Shown here piece after piece: positions 12,023 through 23,931 of a DNA stretch of 60,000 nt. The DNA lies in assembly GCF_001949145.1 (NCBI RefSeq), contig NW_019091357.1:4168576-4228575 (forward strand), in the 5' to 3' direction. Position 1 is the first letter of the stretch, and each line of letters opens with the position of its first letter. The DNA comes from Acanthaster planci (taxonomy: Eukaryota; Echinodermata; Asteroidea; Valvatida; Acanthasteridae). A program made the position numbers and the translations under genes. The notes under the pieces are model-generated. The model did no database searches and was not told the DNA's origin. It saw only the letters and a list, made by a program, of their open reading frames with translations.

Positions 12023-15000
12023 AAGAATCAGAAACTGAAATGCGACCTTCCACACATGACCATCTTCCACTCACACCAGGATCACCACAGAAACACCAAT
12101 TACAAACAGCGGGAGGACCGGGACTACGTCGGTTCACCTCCGGTCGTTAATGCTGTGCATTGCGGATTCGGAACATTTTCAGGTTTTCAATGCCTGGTAA
12201 CTCTCAGTTACAAAAACAGTGACATTTTGACGACGTGTAATTACATGTTACGGATTACTTTTTGTGACTGAAATTAAAGTCAGCTTCCCACAAAGCTACT
12301 TGAGGAGTGAAATGCTAACTCGCGCCAAAGAAAGCTCAGCATAGGGAAATGAAGAACCTTTGCCCTGGCCCTCTGTACGAATCTTTCAATCCATGTAGGC
12401 TACGTCTCTTAGAAAGTCCAGTAACATAAACTCCAGCTTGCTCAATACAGCGCATCATTGAAAACGATATACCGTGCATAAATGTGGACCTATCTCCAAG
12501 AACAGCCGGTCGCATCTCCGGTCGCATCTCAGACAAGATTCAATACAGGCCTAGCCTCCAAGCTACGACCCCAAAATACCGCCCGTGTAATGGCTTGTTT
12601 ATTTTTCGTCTGCTAAGGTCACACAAAGTTTGTCCTGAGCAAGGACACACACCGCAGGCCAGACTGTGTTACAGTTCACGCAATCGTTCGGCAATTACGA
12701 TTTCCCGCCCAAGGTAATTCCATCAAATACGGATTCAGATGTGGGGGAAAAAGTCTAATTTGCTGTGGGGGGTTTGAACCTCTTCCAAACCAGGATTGTC
12801 CCTATCTACGTCGGAGAGGCGGAAACCAGACGCCAGGCGTCGAGACGCTGTGAACCAGATGTTAATGGATGTCGAGCATAGGAATTTCTCAGACGTGGCG
12901 CGTTCAGTTTGTCCCTCTGAGTCTGACGCATGCGCTTCGGTTGGTGTCGCATGCACACGACAGGTCAGTTTTGGACAAGCCCTCCACGACACCGTACACC
13001 CACCTGTTCGTGGTCCAAAGTCATCAAAGGGACTCGGCATTTTACATCCGTATGGTGCACAACTCTTAAAAACCTAATCCCGGAGTATCTTACCCATGGA
13101 CGTCACGAAAGGGGAGGAGCAATGGGGCACTTGCTCTCCCCCCCCCCACAAATGGGGAGGAAAAATGGGATTAAAAAATGAAATAAATGGGGAAAAAGAG
13201 GTGAAAAGGGGATAAAATCCCAATTTGCTAGAAATACGCACACACCTTAGACTACAGATCGATCAACCCCTGATGAGTGTTTTGCTCCCCCAAAAAAGTC
13301 GTTTACCCCCTCCCCCGGAAAAATCTGGCAATGCCCACGAGCAGATGGGTGTTATTACTGAACCTCCATCGAGAACAACACGTCCACGCGCGAAAGCAAG
13401 CAATCCATCACCAGTCTAACCAGTATACAACACAAATATTCATAACGGCGCGCAACTTGACCACTAGGCCTAAACTGATTAGCTCCTATCAAGGTAATAA
13501 CCTGTGACCTCGCTGAGGTCAATTGTGTGCTAACGTAAATAAACACACTCCCGCTGATCCTCGAGCGCGACTGACGATGTGATTTTCTCCTAATCTATCT
13601 GGCCTACGAAGCGGTCTTGCAAATTTTACTCTAACAGAGATGCTCTGATCACACACACACACGTCCTATGTGTACGGACATTCTGTCTACCAACGACAGC
13701 AGTGAGTTCCTTGAATGAAGAATTTCCGTCTTGATATGAGTACAAATTTCATACATGCAAACAACGACTGCAATTGGTACGATAGATCAGTTCTCAAAGA
13801 TACAATAAATTGTGGACTTATCTTTTTCATTTAATTTGAAGCTCAAACTTCGAAACAGATGAAACTCCCAACATGTCAATTCATTTACACAATTTCATTT
13901 TGGTGATTTATTCCGAAGTTAATCAACGAAAGTGGCACAGGGCAAAGTCCTATCACCTCTACTGAAAGACAAATAAAAAGGAGCCTTCTCCCGTTTTGAC
14001 CTTATTTGAAAATTGACCAACTTTCATACATGTTTTAATTTTAAGTCTACCTCTGCCATCTTTCACTGGTTTCAACGCCTCTTTTTACAGAATTCTCCTG
14101 CCGTCATAAAGGGCGCCAATGTTGGCGGGTGGGACGAGCCACGGAGCTTATTATAGCTCCACAGACCAACGCACTCTCGTGGCTTGGAGCAGCACACAGC
14201 ATTCACTGTTCTCCTCTGACCTTCCAGGCCAAACCGCGGCCATTTTCACGAACGATTTCAATCTGTCAAACTGCAGCCCTCAACGCGCGTTACTAACACC
14301 CCGCAGAGGTCGTGGGGATGACAGACGGCTACAAGGGCCTTACCACATTGGGTGCATATTGTGGGCCCGTCTTGAAGGAACTGCGGGTGACGGAGATTAG
14401 GGAGGGGGGTTCACGGATGCTTTCCGGAGCGACACAATCTCCAAGATGCTAACCTGACAAAGTTACAATTTAGCATAACTGATTCACGGTTCGCGCTTTA
14501 CACTGTGACTGAACCCTGATCCAGAGAATTCATCTTCCCAGGTACGGAGAGGCATTTACAACCCAATAACAGAATTTCCACAATGATGTACGTAAACACT
14601 GCATAAAGAAATGCACGCAATAAAACTTGTCTTAAGCAAGAGTACACGTGTGAAAGCGAGTACGCGAAGGCCCACCAGGGTCTTTCAGATGTATCTGTGC
14701 GGACCAAGTTTTGACCGCCATGAGCATGTTTGTTAAGAGCACTACAAAATTCTCCAAGGTATCGATTCAGTTTAAGCAACTAAAAGTGTGATGGATTCAA
14801 GTTGCGCCTCGTGTGTGACACTTTCGCGTTGACAAGTGTGTTTCGACCGCGACATTCTGACGAAGCTGCCGCAGGGGCGTGAGCCCTGCGTCACCGCTCC
14901 GAAGCTGAGGTCACAACGATCCTGGCGTTAGTTTACTGCGTCTGCTGAAATGTCACGCCTTCATTCGCATCAATCAGTTTAAGAGAAACACCGCTAAAAT

Positions 15001-18000
15001 GAACGCTGGTTCGTCCAATGTGCAACACACCAGCGTGCCCAACTCCGTAAAGGCGGGGCAGTAATTCATGTCTACTGGGCACTCCTTTAAAACGCTGGAT
15101 TTCCGGTGTTGAAATACAGGGTCAGGGGTCACGGTTTCCTGCGTAAATCGTAATACCAATCCCTTTCCTCTTCCTGTCCGCCGGCTTATCGTATCCTGTC
15201 AGAGTCTGGCGGGCGTTTCGGGGTGCAATCTTTTTTGGCAACGATCTGATCTGCGTCTTTGCAGCAGGATAGCACTCTGGCCAAATCACTGAGAATTCGA
15301 CCCAGTGTATCCTCCACCGCAGCGCCACGACAAATTCCATTTCCTTGTGAAGGCATAATTTTGGTAGTGATTAACCGCGTCTGTAAAAACAACGACTGCT
15401 TGCAACAGTTGCCATTTGTGGGAGCAGTTTTTGAATGCCCCGGCCAAGCAACCCCGAATTCATTAGACGCAACGCCTGGTTGTTATAAACCATCTGTTAG
15501 TCTCCACCACAAATAGAAGTAGATGTTTCAATGTGGTCATGATTAATACTTAATTTGCAGAATTCGGAAAGGTTCCTATAGCCAAAGTGCCTTCGACAGA
15601 TCTGAGTGAATCGAAAATCAGTAATAAGTTCAATTAACGTCATTCAATATACGTGTACAGGACGGCAATGATTGCCACAGAAGCTTATGACTGAGCAAAG
15701 GTTATAGAGCGTGGCAAATGCCTAAAAGTCGACGATTAAGTAATGTCAAATCGTGCATATTGGCAACGTGGCAAACACCTCGAGGTTAATAGAGAAGGAG
15801 GAAATGAGATAGCAAATATCACATTATATAGTGTTGCATACAGAGATCCTGAAGGGCTAGATCGTTCAAGTTACAGAACCATCAATGCCGGCCTCCGGGA
15901 GGTTATGAGGGGTGCGTGCTGATTTTTCCCCTATGACAACACAACTCTGGACGCGGAGACGACACGGCGCAGAAAGGGGAGGGGGAGCGTCCGTTTGTTG
16001 CGTCCGCTCGTCAGGTGGCGATAGCAACCTCGTGAACATGGCGCCTAAAAGCATGCAAAATCCATCTTGAGCGAGGGAAAGAAAAAACCGGCAACACCCT
16101 CGAATCCCTCCGGCATCAACGTCGTGAAGTGCAAAATGTCGAAAACGAAATCAATTCTCGTCATGATTTTGGCAAGATATTTTGGGACGAATGGACTACC
16201 AGTCGAAGACGCCCCCTGCTGACAACGATATAAGTGTTCGCGAATGTGGAACTCGCGACACACGTTGGAACCCTTGAACCTATTAATCAAAAAGGAAAAC
16301 CATCTTTAAATTCCGGGTGCGGTGAGGCGATGTGGGCGCAGCCCTTGAGTTGGTGCAGTGACCTTGCCCCTATGGTTTTACCACTTTTCACAATTAAAAT
16401 CGGCATACCCACTGCAAAACTACATGTTAACATTTCGTACCCATATATCACGTGATAGCCTAACCATAGTTACGTAATATAACCAGTAAACTTGCGACAA
16501 AAACTTGAGGTATGTCTTGTGCACCTGTGATCACGTCGTACTGCAAGGTCAGCAGATATGGGCTCTGCCCAGAATGTGGCTATTCCGGGAAAAAAAACTT
16601 CCCAGGCTGGGGACTGTTAGAGGAGTGGTAAGACATGGATATGTCTGGCGTCGCATGAGGCGGCACTTATCCTGCAAAACATGGCGTCCCCCATCTGACT
16701 GACATCACCCAAGCACCGCTGCGCCAAGGGAGGCGCACTCTGGCATACACACTCGATGAATTTTCCACCGACTTTATCTCCATCGTATTCATCATTTGCA
16801 TGACGATGTGGACGTCCTTAGTGGACAGAAAGGTGTCGCGTGGATCCCGCAATCTTGAGGCTATTCAGCCTTAAGTTGAGTACCTCAAGGCCCAAATAAA
16901 GTCATTTTTCCCTACAGGGTGCTCACCCCGTGCCATGAACCAAACACTCAGCTGGGGGTGATGGATGGGGGTCTCGACGAACATTCCTGAATGTGACATG
17001 ACTTCAAGAGTCACCAAGAAATGCAGAATTAACGACAATTGTTTACGGAAGCAAGTCCACTTAATTTGATATATATCACAATCAACTGTTTAAAAAATTG
17101 ATGTCATTGGCCAAAAGAATTAGTTCATATTTAGCACAAATGAGTGGAAGGGCATATATTATTAACATGGACTGATACGGTTTTCTGCAGTTGTTCTTTA
17201 TATCATTCACTGAGGGCATGACAAGACACCGTAAATAAAACGCGACACGACACGACAGGTCGATCTGACTAGGCACGCCGCTGCAACGGCCTGGAATGAC
17301 AGAGCACATGCAAACACGTCAGGACACATCAGGGTGACATAAGACACCAAAGGAAGAATGCAACACGACATGGCTCAACACCACCACAACGCTGAAACTT
17401 TTAAGCTATACGGAGATCGTCACAGGTCCCAGGCCTAGCCCTTCTGGTGTGGCCGAATGCAACCCGGACGCTCTTCCTACATGTACAAGTCCTAGGAGAG
17501 CCAAGGACTAAGGAAAGTGTTTCAGTGCTATCGGATCAACATTTGGTACAACGTATTCGTGATACGTGACGAAACTTGCCACTGGTATCAGACAAGACAC
17601 ACGACCCTCATTTCTGACGAGTTTCAAAATCCATGTACTGAACTGAAATTCCATAAGCGTAGTGCGATCTGTGACTTCAAAAGGCATATCGGAACACACT
17701 CAAAAAAAGTTGTGTTACTTTGCCAAAGCCAAATTCTATGATTGAAGTGAAACAAGCTCTCTTCTTCATTTACGCCTTTCATCGTCGCGTACGTCAAAAT
17801 AAACCGTATATATCACCACCAAAGAGGCACGTGCAATATCCCACACCAATATATTATCTTGTCATGAAGACAGTGAGAAAAAGTACAAATGGATGGGAGC
17901 TGGACCCAAGCAGTTTAAAGTCCGCGTTGCTATCGGCGGCACGCGCCGCTCGCCCACCCACGCTCCGGGATTTTAGTTACACGGTGAGAATCCGTCTTCC

Positions 18001-18254
18001 AACAGTCTTGCAACTCAGCGATGTCGCTGTTGTTGTGGCACCGTTACATTATAAAAGCAAGCAAACTTGAAGGTCGCTGAGGAAGCAAATGAGAGGGAAT
18101 TGGAGGGGAAAGTTTGCTGGAAAATAAAGTAGTAAATACATTTCGGAGCACGCGACGCTGATTTGTCCCGCGTCGATGATCCCCGGGTGCATCGGGAGGA
18201 CCGCATGGGGGGAACACACGGGGAACCAACTATGCGACCCCACCGACCCGATCT
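12023..18254. other. non-coding stretch, no gene seen
   Basis: There is no supported gene. The longest frame touching this block is 148 codons (minus, 18015-18461), with no recognisable content. A 12-bp direct repeat of CCGGTCGCATCT occurs near 12505. A minus-strand block below 15380 follows a good acceptor (TTGTTTTTACAG) and stays open about 65 codons, with a peptide segment VEDTLGRILSDLARVL, but ends in a stop with no clear donor or poly(A) signal. TAGGCCTA is at 13465 and TACATGTA at 17478. Confidence 0.5.
13111..13200. repeat. foldback plus low-complexity G/A-rich tract
   Basis: GGGGAGGAGCAA at 13111-13122 faces TTGCTCTCCCC at 13131-13141, giving an 11-bp stem with one bulged base and an 8-nt loop. 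The C10 tract at 13138-13147 overlaps its right arm. A purine-rich stretch with several AATGGGG-like units follows to about 13200, and further CCCCC-rich pieces occur to about 13320. This looks like a decayed repeat of an unrecognised family. Confidence 0.4.
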
Positions 18255-18272
18255 AATTTGGCCGGCCAAATT
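18255..18272. repeat. 18-bp perfect palindrome
   Basis: The half-site AATTTGGCC is followed exactly by its reverse complement. About 0.2 palindromes of this length are expected by chance in 60 kb. The surrounding 18170-18400 sequence is GC-rich. It could be a dimeric protein-binding site or a chance event. Confidence 0.9.
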
Positions 18273-21200
18273 TGGTGAAGGCGCACCGCTGGGCACACGC
18301 CCGGGTGTCCGCTCGCCTCCGTCCATATTTGGGCATTTCAGAGTCGATTCTCCAGCACGGAAGGCTGCGATGATGCGTGTTTTATTGGGAACTGGGGTTG
18401 CTTGAAACCAGAAAGTGCACGCCAACGACGAAATACCCGTAATGCGAGGTGGAGAGCGCACCAGGACGTTTATTTATCCTTTTCGGTGTTGGAATTCGCC
18501 AAAATGTTTCCACTTTCACCTGAATTCTTTCACACTTTACTCAAGACATTCTTGACATTTTGGCAAAGAAAAGTGCAACGAAGACAGGCTCACGAGCTGT
18601 TTTGACCGCGGCGAATCATTTAGCAGGAGCGTGTTCGTGATGTGTTGCTTGGTGTGGGAAATGGCACTGGGGATATACCGCACAATTATTCTGCAGTCGT
18701 TTACACAACTCGTTAACCCTCAAAGACAACAATCAAATGGCGGAACCGAATCGTGACTAAGCCAATTAGAACCTGTTCTCCACTGTATATGACATTTGCG
18801 GCATCGAATCGTCACTGTCCAGGAACAGCTGTCGATCGATTTTTTCTTCAGTTCCTTTCTGTTTATTTTCGATAGGCCTAGGCCCCCTATACATTTTTTC
18901 TCAAGACTTTGAATTCTCTCGCTCTCTCGCTGATATTTCAGTGACTAAGATGCACGGAAAGGAGTGCTGATGCTAACTTTCCGGTTCTTAAACAGCAGCT
19001 CTACTTATCTACTTTATCTTATCACCACTGGGAAGATCACTTCAACTCCTAATTTGTAAAGTTAACTCTGTGATTCACACCAAGTGGCCCGTGGAGCTTA
19101 TTTTACGTCAAAATAGGCTACCTGTACATATATGCAACTGGGAAATCTTTAAAAAAAGACGAACGCTATACGTTTGACTTTGTTTCTATTTTAAAATAAC
19201 TCACATAAGAAGCAAAACAACAACACAGGAAGATTCAGAAAGACAAGCACAACAAAAACGACATCTAATGATGCGAAGAAAACGCGCGTGCTTATTGTCC
19301 CGGTTATCTAACAAGCAATGCGGTTAGTTAATCAATCATCCTAATTGGCAACTATCCTTCAAGAAAGGACTCCACAAGTAAAACTTCCAATATGTATTTA
19401 GCTGTCCACTCATAAATGAGGTTTGCATCAAATTCAAGGAAAGTAGGCGAAAGAAGCGCACACACAAAGCTTCCTTCATATTCCCAAGAGGTTTAGACAA
19501 CCAGTGCAAGAAATACCTATATTCGATGGGGGCGAACCCTGTGAGGATCTTCTCTAAGAACACACCGGCTATGGGAATATACCAAGGCTGGTTGTCACTA
19601 AACTTGCCCAACCAATTCCCACATTAAGATGTAAATGCAACCGAAAATGTTTACATTAGAAAGAGGGGTCAGATACGAGGTTGGGCGGTTTATTCCGAGT
19701 CCTGGTCATGTCAAATCCCTGCACATATAACATCCTTTCCTCATATTTTGCCGTCACACTGCCAATATTTACTGGAAATCTCAAAGACACAGTGGGAAGT
19801 CATGCCCCGAGTGGCGAACACTCCAGCAACGATAAATTGGTCATTTGGCCGACATTGGCCATTCAATTTAAAAGGAATGATAACCACCTACCAGCGCACC
19901 AAGGAACGCGGTCAGGCTGCCCTGGCATACCAGCCACATGCCCCCGGCCAAAACATCCACAGGAAAAAAATTTAAACCCTGCAAAACAAACTCTGGACTA
20001 AAATGCATGAGTTTAGAAATTGAAGACTGGACACCACATGCTTTCTGCTGTCGAACCTTTCTTTTGTGAGATATTCCGAACTGGACACCATTATGAAACC
20101 TCTGGGTGAGGTCTTGATCACGTGACGGCAAGTAACCAGTCTGAAGGCAGCCCATCGGACTGCATCGCTATACTCACTCTAGCGAGGTACCGCCCATAAT
20201 CTTACCCTAAGGACATTGCTCGAACCCCGAAGCCATTTTGAGTGTTTTGATGGACTTTCCATGCACGCCGTTTCATCATGACGATTTCCCAAAGCTCGAA
20301 GAAATGGAGAGCTGTTGGGTGGGGGGGTTGTTCACGTTAACTATTACTACTCGGAGAGGAAATACTACTCGGAGAGGAGCTACATCTACATGTACATAAA
20401 ATGTACTATCCCGCGCTCCACGCCATAAACCCAGCAGACCTTCCGCGCGCTTCAACAGACAACGGAAAGGTCACGACACAGAAGTTTCCCGAACCACACA
20501 AGTTTTAAACGGGACAGAGGATGAGCCGCGAATAAAAGACTGCTTTGGTCCTTTCACGGAAACTGTAACTGACTCGGTCCCATAAAACGCCACGTTTTCC
20601 CGTTGAAGAGTCACGAACAACGCCGCATGGTCAGCCCCTTGTGCGGCCGAAGATGGCCGGAGGGTTCGCAGCCAAAGCAGAAGGTTAGCCCACGACTTGC
20701 AGCTTATTATTTCTGGCCTCTCCTTGCAACCCGAAAGAATGACGCCCCCTGTGCAAAGAGGTACAATTTGGGTCTCCTGCGCGGTCAAGCCTTGAATACG
20801 ATATCCTGAAATATATGTCTTTCGTAGTCCAAACGGCGCCTCATGCTTCAAAAATGTAAACATTCAGGCTGCTTTCCCACACTCAGCACCGATCAATGCC
20901 TTCCATCACGCCGCCAGATTGCAACATCTTCCTCAAAGCAAACGGTGGTTTCTTATCTTTATTTGCCTTATACCATACAGCTAACAAAATTTCGATCAAC
21001 AAAGACTATCGACATACAACCTTCATCTAGTCTGCTCTCAATTGATACATGCCAGCCTTTCGATGCATGGTTTCCATAAAGATGGTGACAACTAGTAGAG
21101 GCTCAGGAGCTGGCAAAGATGTCACTTTGAAATTATGTCATGAGCTAAAAGACGCTCTTTTTAATCAACCAGGAAGCAAAACAGTATGGCTCTGACAAAC

Positions 21201-23906
21201 AAGTATAAAATGATCTAAATTTCAATTTGCAGTTAACCGTTAGCATTCAAAATGCAAGCTTTGTAATAGTGATGAACGTCGAGGTATTAACCTCTTTGGT
21301 ATAACCTTAATCTGATCGGTAGGATTTTAAAAAACAATGGGATGAGAGGATTTTGAATGGCGTTACCTGATTCTTCGTGTAGGATTTAACTTGTCGTCTG
21401 ATAGGCTGTTCGCTGTTACTGCGGTTTCACCTGTATAACAAGTGGAAATGTTTCCATGAGAAATCTGCCACCTGTGGTCAGCGAGTGACTGAAAGCGGTA
21501 AACACCTCTGTTGTCATACATACATGGATTGGTATTTCAAGAAATGTTGATACACTTGCCATGGGATCGTGGATCTTGAAGCTTCGGATAAGAGTATTAG
21601 ACGGGTTTTGCAGGCGGGTTCTGCAGTGGGGGCATGCCTGTATGGGGCCAACGCGGCACAGGCTTGGACTTGTTGGGGTTGGGGGTAAATGCTAATCTAG
21701 AAGGCCACGTTAATCCGAGCTTATCCGGGACTACACGCCAAAAGGGGTTGGCTGCGATAATGCACCGCTGATTACAGAATTAGCAGACTATGTTAAGAGT
21801 TGTCTCACAGCGATTCAGTGATGAGATAAATGAGTGCTGCACTGAACTGCTTTCCAATTTCCGTCACGAAATGTGAGTCTTGCAATCTTTCACAAGCTGA
21901 TGGTCTCAAGGACAGAACTGAACATTTTTGTCGAACCACAACACTGGGAAAGACGGAAATGATGATACACAACCAGAAAGATCAAACATAATTATATTAG
22001 GGGCCTAGACAAATATTCAAAGCATTACGAACAAAATTACATCTACCAAAGTCTGGTGTTCAGTGAAAAGTGTCAGTGGTTCCTGACGGATTTTCATTAT
22101 AGCGTACAGCAATATTTGCACAACTTTCGAAGTTATATGCACATATGCGCATGAACACATTCACAACGCAAAATCCGCACATATCTCAGTAGATCTTGTT
22201 CGCAGAATTTAACAACATATTTAACATACACATTGTGATCTGTTACATGGTGTGGTGTCACACTATTTAGGGTTCCAAACCTTACTTTCATTTTCTAAAT
22301 GCTGCTTACATCATTTAAGTATAATAATCAGAATTTTAAATTAATCAAAACAATAAATTGGCATTAATTTGTATTTGACTTTTGTTGGGTCACTTTTATT
22401 TTAACTCTCATTTTCCCAAAATGAAAGTTTTACCTCACTTTCAATTCAAGATGGCCGATACAGGAATAGTCTATTGAGTCTAACAATTACTATGATCTTT
22501 CGTGAAAAAGGGACCAACTGGAATACGGAGAAATTCTGTAAGGGTGTAACCCTTATGGTAAGGGAAATTCACGCAATAACAATTTAAATGACCTTTTTTA
22601 GACCTGATGTTTTCCTTCGCAGAGTTAAAAACAAACCTCTTCCCGAATTACAGACAATTACGGTACGCTCGATAAAGATTACAGCTTGAGACTTGCAAAT
22701 CTTGGATTAGTTCTTGAGATGAGGCAACCATGGGGTCTGTTCTTTTAACGACATACTGAAGGGAATTGATGAGGCAAAGGGCTGACAAGAGGCAAATTAT
22801 ATCCTGGCTAAAAGTCTAGAGTCTGAAGAAAGAACGAGGACCATGAGGGAATTAAGAGATACAATACAAACCTTGTGGTCGGCTGCGCTGTAGTTCAACT
22901 GAGAGGGCCTTTACAAAGCGGTGCAACTGACCAACAGGCTCTATAGACCACATCATGGTACAATAAAACTGGCACAAGTAACAAGACGAGAAGTAGTCTG
23001 GATACCAGAACTGATGATTCTGAATACTCTTCGAATTAAGGGTCCGGTATCACGCAATGTCCACGTGACCAAGACTGGAGGACTTCCGCCAGTTTTTCGG
23101 AAATAGCTGAAATATTCCGAAGTCCGTCTATATATTTGGCATGTTCGGATGGTACCGTTGATGTTCGGTAATTCCCGGCCGGGTAGGTCGGCTAGCTGTT
23201 GAACGTAAACTTCCGTATCCTAATGGCAGCTGTTAATCCTACAATATTTGACTTTTATACACTGAAATCGAAGGTCGCCTTGGCCGAAATGCCAAGCGAA
23301 ATGAAGAATATAACTGAATAGCCTGAAGCATGCTCTCAGTGGGGATAAACTTGCAGTATTGCCCACTGGATATAGGAAAAGCCTCATTTTTTAGATGTTG
23401 CCACAAATCGAAAACATCCGGGCTCTCAACTTCTGACCCTTGACCCTTGCGTCATATCTATCTATATCCGTGGGTGATGCCTGACCTAATGTTTTTATCA
23501 AGAGTCATCAGGGAATCTTTGGGCAAGGAACCAGACCAGACAAGAAGTTCTGCACACCAGTATTCTCCAACCACGAGAGAAGTTGAGAACTTAACACGCA
23601 TAGCATTGTTCAAAAAAGGGAATTTTATATATCAGAATTTATTGCTTGTTATATTTAAAATGAACATCCACTCGTGTCGCACGACTTGGCCCAATGGCGA
23701 ATTATGACTAGCAGTCTAATAATAATAAAAATAATAATGTTACCCATTCCTGAAACCATTCTCAGCTCCCTGGAGAGTCTGTTCTGCTTTCCACTAGTGT
23801 TCATGTGCACTCAATGAAATAAATATGAAATATCTTATGTAAAAAGGAAGCTGTGTATGTAAAAAAAAACGAGGTAGGCCTAAGTTCTTTACAAAGTGTC
23901 ATCTCA
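18273..23906. other. non-coding stretch, no gene seen
   Basis: The longest frame is 130 codons (minus, 20471-20863), without recognisable content. A good acceptor-like sequence ends at 18949 (CGCTGATATTTCAG) but all frames close quickly after it. Other items are TAGGCCTA at 18873 and 23875, TACATGTA at 20387, a short tandem duplication at 20345-20378 and a small TAAGGG/CCCTTA hairpin at 22539-22555. Confidence 0.55.
20345..20378. repeat. tandem duplication, 16-bp unit at 18-bp period
   Basis: TACTACTCGGAGAGGA occurs at 20345-20360 and again at 20363-20378, identical. This is a very recent or constrained local duplication in otherwise unique sequence. Confidence 0.9.
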
Positions 23907-23931
23907 GGATCTGACCCGACCCGTCAGATCC
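23907..23931. repeat. perfect 9-bp stem hairpin
   Basis: GGATCTGAC at 23907-23915 and GTCAGATCC at 23923-23931 are exact reverse complements around a 7-nt loop. It is not followed by a T tract and has no gene context, so I do not call it a terminator. Confidence 0.8.

Noticed and set aside
12735-12850. GGTTCAAACC on the minus strand near 12771 as a tRNA or SINE B box.
   Set aside because: No A box or stem pairing upstream on that strand.
14119-14400. Open stretch following CGCCTCTTTTTACAG near 14091, as an exon.
   Set aside because: The frame in phase with the acceptor closes after about 21 codons and the only donor gives a 38-bp exon of no recognisable content.
15186-15392. Minus-strand block after a good acceptor at 15381-15382, with an amphipathic-looking peptide.
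   Set aside because: No donor, no poly(A) signal nearby and no family match; kept only as a note.
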